64,000 nt of DNA from a virus. The notes under the pieces were generated by a model. That model was not told the DNA's origin. It ran no database searches and saw only the letters and a list, made by a program, of their open reading frames with translations. Location: positions 62,001 to 126,000 of IMG/VR virus record IMGVR_UViG_3300009104_001210; one strand, 5' to 3'. Shown here one piece after another: positions 15,762 through 24,739 of this stretch (its first letter is position 1; every line of letters begins with the position of its first letter). Both the position numbers and the translations under genes were made by a program.

Positions 15762-16673
15762 ATGGGATTAATAGCAGAATTATCAAAGGCAATACGATTA
15801 CTTGGTGGTAGAAGATATACAAGTGGTGATTTAACTACAGGTCAAGAAGCGTTCACAAGTGTTTTAGATGTTAATGCTAGTGAAGTTTTTTCTCAACAAA
15901 ATTTAATACCAACCGCATCTTTACCTTTTAGTGGAAGTTCTCAAATTAATAGTACATATAGTACTAGTGGTTTTAGTATTATGAAATATTGGTACAGACA
16001 CCCACTTACAAAGTCAAATGTAGACAGAGATGTGTGGTTTTTTGTAAATCCATCAGGAAGTTCAGATGGTATAACACCACAGTTAATTAGCGCAAATCAA
16101 CAAACAAGTTTTATATCAAATAAGTATTCGGATGTAAGTTTGGCTAACGCCGTAGCAGAAGATGCTACACCAGGATATAATGTAGTAGTATATAAATCTA
16201 CTTCAGCAGATTCGAGTTCATTAGATAATGATGATAAAGTATCAGGAAATGATTATCAGTTTGATTATAAAACAGGAGTATTACAGTTTGATGCTAATAA
16301 ACCAGGAGCTACTCATAGGGTTTATATGACTGCATATCAATATGTAGGTAGAACTTTAGATACATCTCTTTCAACAATAAAAACTGATACACCATTTAGA
16401 CAGACAGGTTCATACTTTTCTACAGGAAGAGGAAGAGATTTAAGAGTAAGTGGTTCGGTGTTAATTTCAGGTTCATTAGAGGTAAGAGGACAAACTTTGA
16501 TGGATAGTTACGACGCATCAACAAAGACATTGATAATTAGTGGAGCTATGGATTTAGTTGATCAAAAAGTAGGTACTGCTGTTGCTAGTGCTTCATTAAC
16601 TTTAGAAAACTTAGGAACTATAGCAAATAAAAGTCAAGCAGGAGTATTGGATTTAGGAGACAATTTTAATTAA
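15762..16673 (+). CDS. Tail-fibre-like structural protein 3
   Basis: 303 residues. An N-terminal helix (L-I-A-E-L-S-K-A-I-R-L-L-G-G-R-R) is followed by a beta-rich body and the same short V-S-G-S-V-L-I-S-G-S-L-E-V-R units (about 228-242) seen in the neighbouring fibres. G-V-L-Q-F-D (about 173-178) suggests a beta-sandwich. Its start lies 9 nt after the preceding stop with a GGAAGAG ribosome site. Likely a fibre or fibre-hinge subunit. Confidence 0.55.
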   Translation: MGLIAELSKAIRLLGGRRYTSGDLTTGQEAFTSVLDVNASEVFSQQNLIPTASLPFSGSSQINSTYSTSGFSIMKYWYRHPLTKSNVDRDVWFFVNPSGSSDGITPQLISANQQTSFISNKYSDVSLANAVAEDATPGYNVVVYKSTSADSSSLDNDDKVSGNDYQFDYKTGVLQFDANKPGATHRVYMTAYQYVGRTLDTSLSTIKTDTPFRQTGSYFSTGRGRDLRVSGSVLISGSLEVRGQTLMDSYDASTKTLIISGAMDLVDQKVGTAVASASLTLENLGTIANKSQAGVLDLGDNFN

Positions 16674-16688
16674 AATTAGTAATTTATA

Positions 16689-16696
16689 TATTTATA
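16689..16696 (+). promoter_or_regulatory. TATTTATAATAGA box before fibre gene
   Basis: TATTTATA followed by ATAGA, 34 nt before the ATG at 16731, in a 57-nt intergenic gap with a GGAG ribosome site. Confidence 0.5.
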
Positions 16697-16730
16697 ATAG
16701 AATAGAAGCATTACTATTTGGAGACAATTA

Positions 16731-18542
16731 ATGGCACAAATTATAAAACTTAGACGAGGAACGTTAGCACAGTTAAATAGCGTAACTTTACAGAATGGTG
16801 AACTTGGTGTAGTAACCAGTTCAGTATCAAATATAGGCGATTCTGTATTAAAAACTGCAATTGTTGCGGGTCACTCTGATGGTACAAATCGTTTAAGTAT
16901 AGCAAGAATTATAACAGGTAATGCAACACCAGATTTAAGTGGAGTAACAGGCGGATCAAATTTCAATGATATGTTATATCATGAAACTGACGCTAAAACA
17001 CTTTACGTTTTAAATACTGGTGGTAATACAAATTTAGATTTAACAGGTAATATTAAAGATAGAGAAATCGGTGGTGCATTAGATGTTACAGGTAGATTAG
17101 ATGCACAAGCAGGACTTCAAGTAACAGGGTCATTAAGTGTAAGTGGCAATGGAACGTTTGGTGGAAATTTAACATTTGGAGATGCCGATACTGATCTCGT
17201 TACTTTTAGTGCAGATATAGGTTCTAATCTTTTACCAAATACAGATGATACATATGATATAGGTTCAGCTACACAGGCATGGCAAGATTTATTTTTAGAA
17301 GGGGATATAACCTTATCAGATGCTGGAGCAGTACAGTCTACAGCAGGTAATTTAACAGTAGATAGTAAAGCAGCTACTTTAGTATTAGACGGACATACAG
17401 GAGTAGATATTGACGCATCAAATAGTGGTAAAGTTTCTATTGATGGTGCAGGTGGTATTGATATTGGTGTTGCGGCAGATGTTGCGATAGATATTGATTC
17501 AGCAGCATTAGATATTGATGCAAGTGGTGCTATTACTATTGACGGCACATCTACATTCTCCTTAGATGCCGCTGGAAATACTAATATTGATACATCTACA
17601 GGTACTATATCTGTAGGTACTGCTAATAGTGGTATCGCAGTAAATATTGGACACTCAACATCCGAAGTAACGATAGGTGATAATCTTACTGTAAATGGTG
17701 ATGCAGCGTTCACAGGTGACTTGACTGTAAATGGCACAACTACATTTATTTCAAGTAGCCAATTAGATATTGGCGACAATATTGTTCAAGTTAATGCTGT
17801 AAGTCCAGTTAGGTATGGTGGTTTACAAGTAAATGATGTAAATGCTAATACAACTGGTTCAATAGTATGGGATAGTACTAATGATTATTGGTTGGCTGGA
17901 TTTTCGGGTTCAGAATATAGAGTACCAATACAAAATACTACTACGGCTTTAACAAATAATAGAGTAGTAATAGCACAAGGTAATGGTAGAATTGAATCTT
18001 CAGCTAATATTACTGATGATGGTTCTACGGTAGATTTTAATGATGTTGATTTAACATCACTTGATAAATTAGAAGGTGTAGATACTAATACTTATATAGA
18101 TATTGGTGGTTCTGGACTAATTGTAACTAAAGGTACAATACAACCATCAGCACATAATGGAAATGATTTAGGTGCAACTGGTACAAGATATAAAGATTTG
18201 TGGTTACAAGGAAATGCAGATTTAGAAGGTGATATTGATGTAAATGGCACGGCCAACCTGGATAATACAGATATAGATGGAACACTTGATGTAGCAGGAG
18301 TGGCAGATTTTCAATCAAGAGTAGATGCTCAAGCAAGTTTAGCAGTAACAGGTTCAGTTTATGTAAGTGCTGGGGCTAGTGTAGCAGCAAGTTCTGCAAG
18401 TTTAGTAGCATTTAGAAATGCTAATACACAACTTGGATATTTAGCATCAGCTAATACTCAAGCAATAACCGTTGGATTGATTGGATATAATACAAGTGGA
18501 AACTTAACTGTTAGTTCATTAATTGACGGGGGAAGTTTCTAA
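16731..18542 (+). CDS. Tail-fibre-like structural protein 4
   Basis: 603 residues. The start M-A-Q-I-I-K-L-R-R-G-T-L-A-Q resembles that of the 106-residue protein at 18606, suggesting a shared virion-attachment or folding domain. The body has repeated beta units with Asp-Ile pairs (I-D-I-G, D-I-D-A), a D-D-T-Y-D-I-G-S-A-T-Q-A-W segment (about 170-182) and an L-D-I-G-D-N-I-V-Q-V-N window module (about 340-390). Both have close relatives in the 1575-residue protein. A beta-helix or needle fibre is likely. Confidence 0.6.
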   Translation: MAQIIKLRRGTLAQLNSVTLQNGELGVVTSSVSNIGDSVLKTAIVAGHSDGTNRLSIARIITGNATPDLSGVTGGSNFNDMLYHETDAKTLYVLNTGGNTNLDLTGNIKDREIGGALDVTGRLDAQAGLQVTGSLSVSGNGTFGGNLTFGDADTDLVTFSADIGSNLLPNTDDTYDIGSATQAWQDLFLEGDITLSDAGAVQSTAGNLTVDSKAATLVLDGHTGVDIDASNSGKVSIDGAGGIDIGVAADVAIDIDSAALDIDASGAITIDGTSTFSLDAAGNTNIDTSTGTISVGTANSGIAVNIGHSTSEVTIGDNLTVNGDAAFTGDLTVNGTTTFISSSQLDIGDNIVQVNAVSPVRYGGLQVNDVNANTTGSIVWDSTNDYWLAGFSGSEYRVPIQNTTTALTNNRVVIAQGNGRIESSANITDDGSTVDFNDVDLTSLDKLEGVDTNTYIDIGGSGLIVTKGTIQPSAHNGNDLGATGTRYKDLWLQGNADLEGDIDVNGTANLDNTDIDGTLDVAGVADFQSRVDAQASLAVTGSVYVSAGASVAASSASLVAFRNANTQLGYLASANTQAITVGLIGYNTSGNLTVSSLIDGGSF

Positions 18543-18551
18543 AAGATTTTT

Positions 18552-18591
18552 GGGGTATATACCCCGTAACGTGATAACAATATATATTGTT
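18552..18591 (+). promoter_or_regulatory. Two perfect palindromes between fibre genes
   Basis: GGGGTATATACCCC at 18552-18565 and AACAATATATATTGTT at 18576-18591 are both self-complementary. The first can form a GC-clamped hairpin and follows TTTTT, not the usual terminator order. The second contains the ACAATATATATT string found again upstream of the RNR gene. They could be a terminator plus promoter or a protein-binding site. Confidence 0.4.
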
Positions 18592-18605
18592 GGAGAATAT
18601 GCCAA

Positions 18606-18926
18606 ATGGCACAAACTGTAAAACTCAAAAGGAGTTCTACCGCAGGTAAAATTCCTACGACAAGTAATTTAGCATTGGGTGAGCTAGCTATCAATACAAG
18701 TGATGGTAAAGTTTATTTCGAAAAAAATGATGGTTCAGCGACTATTCAGTCCATTCTTACAACAAATACAAAAAAACCAATAACAGGATCACTTAATATG
18801 AGTGGAAGTGCTACTTATGTGGTTGGCGTTACGGGAAGTATAAATACTAAAAGTGGAAGAGTTTATGAACAAGGAAGCGCTGTTGTAGATACAGCTATGG
18901 CGTTTTCAATAGTATTTGGAGGATAA
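18606..18926 (+). CDS. Short fibre-family protein (shared N-terminal domain)
   Basis: 106 residues beginning M-A-Q-T-V-K-L-K-R-S-S-T-A-G-K. This and L-A-L-G-E-L-A-I-N-T-S-D-G-K-V-Y-F (about 24-40) form the phage fibre N-terminal domain seen as 'hyaluronidase-type' or virion-binding repeats, also at the start of the 603-residue protein. Here it is followed only by a T-G-S-L-N-M-S-G-S unit. Likely a fibre base or small adaptor; GGAG is 13 nt upstream of the start. Confidence 0.55.
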   Translation: MAQTVKLKRSSTAGKIPTTSNLALGELAINTSDGKVYFEKNDGSATIQSILTTNTKKPITGSLNMSGSATYVVGVTGSINTKSGRVYEQGSAVVDTAMAFSIVFGG

Positions 18927-18929
18927 TAA

Positions 18930-19256
18930 GTGGCTAATACATTTAAAAATGCAGCAACAGGATCGGATACGACTATAAATAAATTTTATCAATGTCCTGC
19001 CGCTACTACTGCAGTTGTACACGCAATTTATGTAAGTAATGTTGATGGTTCAAATGATGCAACAATTAATCTTACTGTTAGTGGTAGTGCAAATTTTTCA
19101 ACAAGAAGACATATAGCTAAAACTGTAAATGTACCCGCAGACTCAACACTTATTATTGAAAAACCAGTTAATTTGGGAGCGGGGGATAAGTTAGAAAGTC
19201 AAGCATCAGCAAATAATGATTTAGAAGTATTTGCTAGTATATTGGAGATTACCTAA
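18930..19256 (+). CDS. Small beta-sandwich virion protein
   Basis: 108 residues from GTG, with GGAGG 7 nt upstream. The pattern (A-T-T-A-V-V-H-A-I-Y-V-S-N-V-D ... I-N-L-T-V ... L-I-I-E-K-P-V-N-L-G-A-G-D-K-L) is that of small phage beta-sandwich decoration or fibre-associated proteins. It is 4 nt from the previous gene and its stop overlaps the next start. Precise role not known. Confidence 0.5.
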   Translation: MANTFKNAATGSDTTINKFYQCPAATTAVVHAIYVSNVDGSNDATINLTVSGSANFSTRRHIAKTVNVPADSTLIIEKPVNLGAGDKLESQASANNDLEVFASILEIT

Positions 19257-19492
19257 TGAGTGATTTAACATTTCTTGGCTATAAAAGAATTAATAGTGAT
19301 ACCGACGTTGATGGTAATCTTGTTGTATCAGGCTCAATTACCTCTACGGGAGCTATAAAAGAAGGCACTACTTCTTTAGTTAGTTTTAGTGCATTAGAAA
19401 AAATGGTTGTAACAGAAGCAACAACAAATATTTTGAATTTTGAACTAATAACAGATTCTACGGGAGATGTTGTAGTTTATACAGCATTGTAA
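19256..19492 (+). CDS. Small fibre-cluster protein
   Basis: 78 residues, starts inside the previous stop. It contains the V-D-G-N-L-V-V-S-G-S-I-T-S unit common to the neighbouring fibres and ends in a hydrophobic strand. No family recognised. Probably a small structural or assembly partner for the giant fibre that follows 14 nt downstream. Confidence 0.45.
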   Translation: MSDLTFLGYKRINSDTDVDGNLVVSGSITSTGAIKEGTTSLVSFSALEKMVVTEATTNILNFELITDSTGDVVVYTAL

Positions 19493-19506
19493 TTAAGGAA
19501 TAAGAA

Positions 19507-22500
19507 ATGGCAAAAGTACATTCGAGTTTATCAGGAGCAGAACTACACAATCCTAAAGGTATTGATGCTTTAAATACATCAACTGCTTTAGTAATGAGCC
19601 AATCGGCACAGACTATACACGCAAGTAGTTCTATTTTACCAAACGCACAAAACACATATGATTTAGGTTCAGCAACCCGTGCTTGGAAAACAGCATACAT
19701 ATCTACAGGCTCACTTAAATTTGTAAATCCAGGAAATAATTCAGTAGTAGCATCAATATCAGCATCGGCAGATGGTAATTTTGATTTTGGTAATGCACAG
19801 ATTAGTGGTAGTGCTAATTCTACAGGTTCTTTTGGTAGATTAGAAGTAGCAGGTAATACAAATCTTACAGGAGACATTACAGTTGGTGGAAATTTAACAC
19901 TTGGTGATGCAGCATCTGATTCTGTTTCAATATCAGCAGATTTAACTTCTCATCTTATTCCAAATGCAGACGCCACTTATGATTTAGGTTCAAGTTCTCA
20001 AGGTTGGAATGATTTACATTTAGGTAGTGGTGGAGTTATTAATTTAGATGGTGGAGATGTAACTCTTACACATAGTGCTAATACAATTACAGTTGCAGGT
20101 GGTACTTTAGCCGCAGCAGCTATAACTGGTACAACAATTGATGCGTCAACGGATTTTACTATAGGTTCAACTGTTATTACGGATGATTCAATTGTGATGA
20201 CTCCATCAACAAGTGATACAGTTACTATTGCTGGAGCAACTAACGGAATTCTTAATATCACTACAGTAGATGCAGCAGGAACAGCAGGAGATATTAATGT
20301 AACCGCTGATGGTCAGATTGAATTTAGAGCTAATGACGCAGCAGGACACATTTTTGATATTAATGGAACAAATCAAGTATCAATTATAGATGGTTCAATA
20401 TTACCAATAACTAATAATGATATTGATTTAGGTTCTGATGCTAAAGAATTTAAAGATATATGGATTGATGGTACTGCATACTTAGATACTGTAGATATAG
20501 ATGCTGGAGCAATTGACGGAACTACTATTGGGGCCAATTCAGCTGCAGCTGGTACATTTGGCGCAATAGTTGGTACAACACTTTCAGCGACTGGAGATGT
20601 TGATTTAGGAAATGCAACAAGTGATACAATTACAGCAACGGGTAGATTTGATTCTGATATAGTACCATCTACAGATAGTGCTAGAGATTTAGGAACTTCT
20701 GCATTACAATTCGCAGAAGCTCATATTGATACAGGTCATATAGATGATATTACTGCTACAGGAACTTCAACACTTACAACAGTTGATATTAATGGTGGAG
20801 CAATTGATGGAACTACTATTGGTGCTAGTTCAGCAGCAGCTGGTACATTTACAAATTTAACAGTAACTACAGATGTTAATATTGATGACTCTGGTGGTGA
20901 TGGAGCAATGGATGGTGTTATTATTGGAGCATCAAGCGCAGCCGCTGGTACATTCACAACATTAAACACAACAGGACTTACCACGATAGGAGATGCGTCG
21001 GGTGATTCTTTAGTTATTAACGCAGCAACTATTAACCCAGCTAATATAGCAGCAGGAACAGATAATTCAGTTGTTGTTTATAATGGTTCAACATTAGTTA
21101 CAGATGAAATTGATTCAAGAGTTTGGGGAAGTACTTTAGTAGATACTGATGGTTCAGGAACAAATAATGAATTGGTAACTTGGTCTGATTCAGATACTAT
21201 AATTGGAGAAGGTAATTTAACTTTTAATGGTTCAGTATTAGCAGTTACAGGTGATCAAACAATATCAGATACATTATCTGTAACAAACAGTATTACAGGT
21301 TCTATAGTTAGTGCTTCAACTGGTCAATTTACATCAATAACTGGCGTAACAACATTAACCGCTGGTGGAAATTTAGATATTGGAGCTCACGATTTAAGAG
21401 CAGCGACAATCACCGCAGACGGATTATCAAGTGGTAGAGTTGTATTCGCTGGAACAGCTGGAGTCTTATCAGACGATTCTGATTTAACATTTAGTGGTGA
21501 TACTTTAACCGCTACAAAGATAGGAGCTTTCACATTATCTGGAAAACTCACGGCGGGAAGCACAGAGATCGAAGGTTCGGCTTTTGATATTGATGGTGGA
21601 GATATTGCAAGTGGAGTAACAATTAATAAATCACCTGTAGTTAATTTTAATAGTGGTGATGTTCAAGGTTCAATAACTTTAAGTAATTTAGCAAGTGGTA
21701 CAGGAGCACTAACAATTCAAGCCGATTCAGTTGAACATTCTATGATTAATGATAATTTAATTAGTGGATTTTCGAATTTAGGTAGTGCAGGAGTCGCTCA
21801 AGGTGATGAATTTTTATTCTCTGATAATGGAACTTTAAAAGCATTAACTTTTTCAAACCTTGAAGATACTATATTCGGTAATGTAAGTGGAGATGCCACA
21901 ATCGCAGCAGGTGGTGCTTTAACAATTGGCGCAGGAGCAGTAGAAAACTCAATGTTGGCAAACTCAACAATTAGTGGAGTAGCACTTGGTAGTAACTTAA
22001 ATAGTTTATCCATTACTGCAAATGGTGGTATTGGAATGACAAGTTATAATGGTTCTGCAGCAGTATCAAACTTAGCATTAGATATTGATGGTATGACTGA
22101 TATTGGAGCCGCAATTGTAGATGCAGATTTACTAATTATAGATGACGGAGCTAATGGTACAAATAGAAAAGCTACCATGTCAAGATTGAAATCCTATATG
22201 GGTGATATATCTGGTGGTTCTACATTAGGTAATGTTCAAGTTGGTGTAACTGCTGGTGGTGAAATAGATACATCAAGTGGTAATTTAACAATAGATTCCG
22301 CAGGTGGAACAATTACGTTAGATGACCATGTAACAATTTCAGGTAATCTTACAGTCAATGGCGGCTCTACCGTTGTTTCAAGTAGTTTATTAGATATTGG
22401 TGATAGAATTATCACATTAAATGCAAATTCTGCAGCAGGAGATGGTGGACTTTATGTAAATGATGCCGATTCAGCAGAAACAGGTTCATTACTTTGGGAT

Positions 22501-24234
22501 GTGAGTGAAGATAGATGGGTAGGTGGATTGAAAGGTGCTGAAGCTAATGTAGTTTTAATTAATACAACGGATACACTTACAAACAAAACTTTAACAAGTC
22601 CTGATATTAATACACCAGATATTGATGGTGGTACTGTAGATGGGGCAACAATAGCAACTTCAGATATTACAGTTGGTTCAGGTAAAACTTTAGATGTTAG
22701 TGGTGGTACATTAACATTAGCCGCTGATCAAATAAGTGGTAATGCCATTAATGGTGGAACGATTGGTTCTACAACAATTACATCATTGACGACTTCAGGA
22801 ATAACTATTGGTGGACACACAGTTGATGACATTGATATTACTTCAGAAGCTTCAGACGCTGATGACCACTTAATGACAGCAGCAGCGATTAAGGCTAGAA
22901 TAGATGATTTAAAAGGTGTTACTTCAAATGTAGCAGGAACAGGTATAAGTGTAAGTGGAGCAACTGGAGCCGTTACAATTTCAACAAATGATGGTCAGAT
23001 TGTTCATGATAGTTTAAGTGGATTTGTAGCAAATGAACATATAGACCATAGTGGAGTTGATTTAACCGCTGGTTCAGGTATGACTGGTGGTGGTACAATA
23101 GCAGCAAGTAGAACATTTAATGTAATTGGCGGAGATGGAATTACAGCAAACGCTAATGATGTTGCTGTAACAGCAGCACAAACTACTATTACTTCAGTTG
23201 TAAATTCAAGTTTAGAAATAGGTAGAGATGCCGATAATAGAATTAAGTTTGGTACTGATAACCAAATAATTTTTGAAGTAGATGGTGGTGATAATGTAGT
23301 AATGAAAACAAGTGGTGAAATTGAGGCCACTTCATTAGATATTAGTGGGGATGTAGATGTAGACGGTACACTCGAAACCGACGCATTAACAATCGGGGGA
23401 GTAACATCAGTTCCTTTTGAAAGTGCAGATCATAGTAAATTAGATGGAATAGAAGCATCTGCAGATGTAACCGATACAGCAAATGTAACTGCAGCAGGTG
23501 CGTTAATGGATAGTGAATGTACTGACTTAGCCGCAGTTAAGGCAACAGAAGATGCATTTACAGCCGCACTTAAATCCAAACTTGATGGTATTGAAGCGTC
23601 AGCTACCGCAGACCAAACAATTACTTCTGGAACTGGTATGACAGGAGGTGGAAGTGGTGATATTACTCTTAATGTAGTAGGTGGAGATGGAATTACAGCA
23701 AATGCTAATGATATGGCAATCACACCAGCTCAAACAACTATTACAGGTATACACAACACCTCACTTCAAATTGGTAGAGACTCACATAATGAATTTGATT
23801 TCTCTACAGACAATGTAATAAAAGTTTCGGTTGATGCAGTTGATGATGAATTTAGATTTGCAGCAGGTGGAACATTTCACGCAGACGCAGATGTAGTTGC
23901 ATATTCTTCAACTACTGCTTCGGATATAAGTTTGAAGAAAAATATTACAGATACAAAATATGGTTTAGATGATATTATGAAACTTCGTGGTGTTGATTAT
24001 GATTGGAAACGAGAAGATATGGGACATGACGTTGGTGTGTTAGCACAAGAAGTTGAAGCAGTTATTCCTGAAATTGTGAAAGAATATGATGGTATGAAGG
24101 GAAGAGAAAAGTTTAAAGCAGTGGATTATAATAAGTTAGTTCCTGTTTTAATAGAATCTATTAAAGAACTTAAATTTAAATTAGATGAGCAAGAAGCTAT
24201 CATTAATGATATTAAAAGTATTGAACTCAACTAA
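19507..24234 (+). CDS. Giant tail fibre with S74 intramolecular chaperone
   Basis: 1575 residues, the largest gene here. The body is a long array of beta modules: D-A-T-Y-D-L-G-S-S-S-Q-G-W windows, three related copies of G-T-T-I-G-A-x-S-A-A-A-G-T-F around 340-480, an L-D-I-G-D-R-I-I-T-L-N module near 960-1000, and paired G-M-T-G-G-G segments near 1195 and 1380. The last about 110 residues are a peptidase S74 chaperone: S-D-I-S-L-K-K-N-I with the Ser/Lys of the autocleavage site, V-G-V-L-A-Q-E-V-E, then V-D-Y-N-K-L-V-P-V-L-I-E-S-I-K-E-L. In the family this domain trimerises and folds the fibre, then cuts itself off. Probably the main receptor-binding fibre. Confidence 0.85.
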   Translation: MAKVHSSLSGAELHNPKGIDALNTSTALVMSQSAQTIHASSSILPNAQNTYDLGSATRAWKTAYISTGSLKFVNPGNNSVVASISASADGNFDFGNAQISGSANSTGSFGRLEVAGNTNLTGDITVGGNLTLGDAASDSVSISADLTSHLIPNADATYDLGSSSQGWNDLHLGSGGVINLDGGDVTLTHSANTITVAGGTLAAAAITGTTIDASTDFTIGSTVITDDSIVMTPSTSDTVTIAGATNGILNITTVDAAGTAGDINVTADGQIEFRANDAAGHIFDINGTNQVSIIDGSILPITNNDIDLGSDAKEFKDIWIDGTAYLDTVDIDAGAIDGTTIGANSAAAGTFGAIVGTTLSATGDVDLGNATSDTITATGRFDSDIVPSTDSARDLGTSALQFAEAHIDTGHIDDITATGTSTLTTVDINGGAIDGTTIGASSAAAGTFTNLTVTTDVNIDDSGGDGAMDGVIIGASSAAAGTFTTLNTTGLTTIGDASGDSLVINAATINPANIAAGTDNSVVVYNGSTLVTDEIDSRVWGSTLVDTDGSGTNNELVTWSDSDTIIGEGNLTFNGSVLAVTGDQTISDTLSVTNSITGSIVSASTGQFTSITGVTTLTAGGNLDIGAHDLRAATITADGLSSGRVVFAGTAGVLSDDSDLTFSGDTLTATKIGAFTLSGKLTAGSTEIEGSAFDIDGGDIASGVTINKSPVVNFNSGDVQGSITLSNLASGTGALTIQADSVEHSMINDNLISGFSNLGSAGVAQGDEFLFSDNGTLKALTFSNLEDTIFGNVSGDATIAAGGALTIGAGAVENSMLANSTISGVALGSNLNSLSITANGGIGMTSYNGSAAVSNLALDIDGMTDIGAAIVDADLLIIDDGANGTNRKATMSRLKSYMGDISGGSTLGNVQVGVTAGGEIDTSSGNLTIDSAGGTITLDDHVTISGNLTVNGGSTVVSSSLLDIGDRIITLNANSAAGDGGLYVNDADSAETGSLLWDVSEDRWVGGLKGAEANVVLINTTDTLTNKTLTSPDINTPDIDGGTVDGATIATSDITVGSGKTLDVSGGTLTLAADQISGNAINGGTIGSTTITSLTTSGITIGGHTVDDIDITSEASDADDHLMTAAAIKARIDDLKGVTSNVAGTGISVSGATGAVTISTNDGQIVHDSLSGFVANEHIDHSGVDLTAGSGMTGGGTIAASRTFNVIGGDGITANANDVAVTAAQTTITSVVNSSLEIGRDADNRIKFGTDNQIIFEVDGGDNVVMKTSGEIEATSLDISGDVDVDGTLETDALTIGGVTSVPFESADHSKLDGIEASADVTDTANVTAAGALMDSECTDLAAVKATEDAFTAALKSKLDGIEASATADQTITSGTGMTGGGSGDITLNVVGGDGITANANDMAITPAQTTITGIHNTSLQIGRDSHNEFDFSTDNVIKVSVDAVDDEFRFAAGGTFHADADVVAYSSTTASDISLKKNITDTKYGLDDIMKLRGVDYDWKREDMGHDVGVLAQEVEAVIPEIVKEYDGMKGREKFKAVDYNKLVPVLIESIKELKFKLDEQEAIINDIKSIELN

Positions 24235-24264
24235 AAAAAACGAAGTTTTTATTGTTTGAATTTA

Positions 24265-24272
24265 TATTTATA
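24265..24272 (+). promoter_or_regulatory. TATTTATA box
   Basis: TATTTATA followed by TATAAT, 21 nt before the ATG at 24294, in the gap after the giant fibre. A short A/T hairpin (AAAAAC-GAA-GTTTTT, 24236-24250) precedes it. Confidence 0.45.
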
Positions 24273-24293
24273 TATAATAAATAAGGAAATGTT

Positions 24294-24620
24294 ATGGCGA
24301 CAGCAAAAAAAGAAGAATCAAAGTTAGTAAGTCAATTAGAGGAAGCACAAAAAGAAACTAAATTTTCACAAGAAGAGATGGATTCTTTATCAAGTCTTCA
24401 GCAAAGATATCTTGAATGTCAAACCACATTTGGTCAAATATCAGTTCAGAAGTTACAACTTCAGCAACAGATAGATGGATTGTCCAAAGCTGAACAAGAT
24501 AATGTCGAAGCGTATCAACAAGTTCAACAAGATGAACAAGAGATGGCCAAAAAGCTGAATGAAAAGTACGGAGACGGTACTCTAGATCCTCAAACTGGTG
24601 TATTTACACCAAATAGTTAA
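24294..24620 (+). CDS. Coiled-coil small protein before tail sheath
   Basis: 108 residues, almost entirely one Gln/Glu-rich coiled coil (about 5-90) with a short acidic-Gly tail. It looks prefoldin-like in shape and has no catalytic residues. It has its own TATTTATA box and an AAGGA ribosome site. An assembly chaperone or structural filament for fibre or sheath is plausible from position; not otherwise recognised. Confidence 0.55.
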   Translation: MATAKKEESKLVSQLEEAQKETKFSQEEMDSLSSLQQRYLECQTTFGQISVQKLQLQQQIDGLSKAEQDNVEAYQQVQQDEQEMAKKLNEKYGDGTLDPQTGVFTPNS

Positions 24621-24650
24621 AGTTTTTTATAAAATATAGATAAAAATTAC

Positions 24651-24675
24651 CTCAGAATTGTATTTTGAGAATTTT
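24651..24675 (+). terminator. Weak hairpin terminator candidate before gp18
   Basis: CTCAGAAT (24651-24658) pairs with ATTTTGAG (24662-24669) around a TGT loop with one wobble. It is flanked by AAAATT and AATTTT, which can extend the stem. It is AT-rich, so termination strength is uncertain. Confidence 0.35.
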
Positions 24676-24680
24676 ACATA

Positions 24681-24688
24681 TATTTATA
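24681..24688 (+). promoter_or_regulatory. TATTTATA box before sheath gene
   Basis: TATTTATA followed by TTTAAT, 51 nt before the gp18 ATG and immediately after a hairpin. Confidence 0.45.
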
Positions 24689-24739
24689 TTTAATAAGATA
24701 AAACTTTTTATCTAAAATATATCATTTAGGAGAAAATCA

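Noticed and set aside
17117-17779. Long reverse-strand frame within the 603-residue fibre gene
   Set aside because: Complement of a repetitive Gly/Asp/Ile-rich gene; Pro/Val/Ser-rich composition and no ribosome site.
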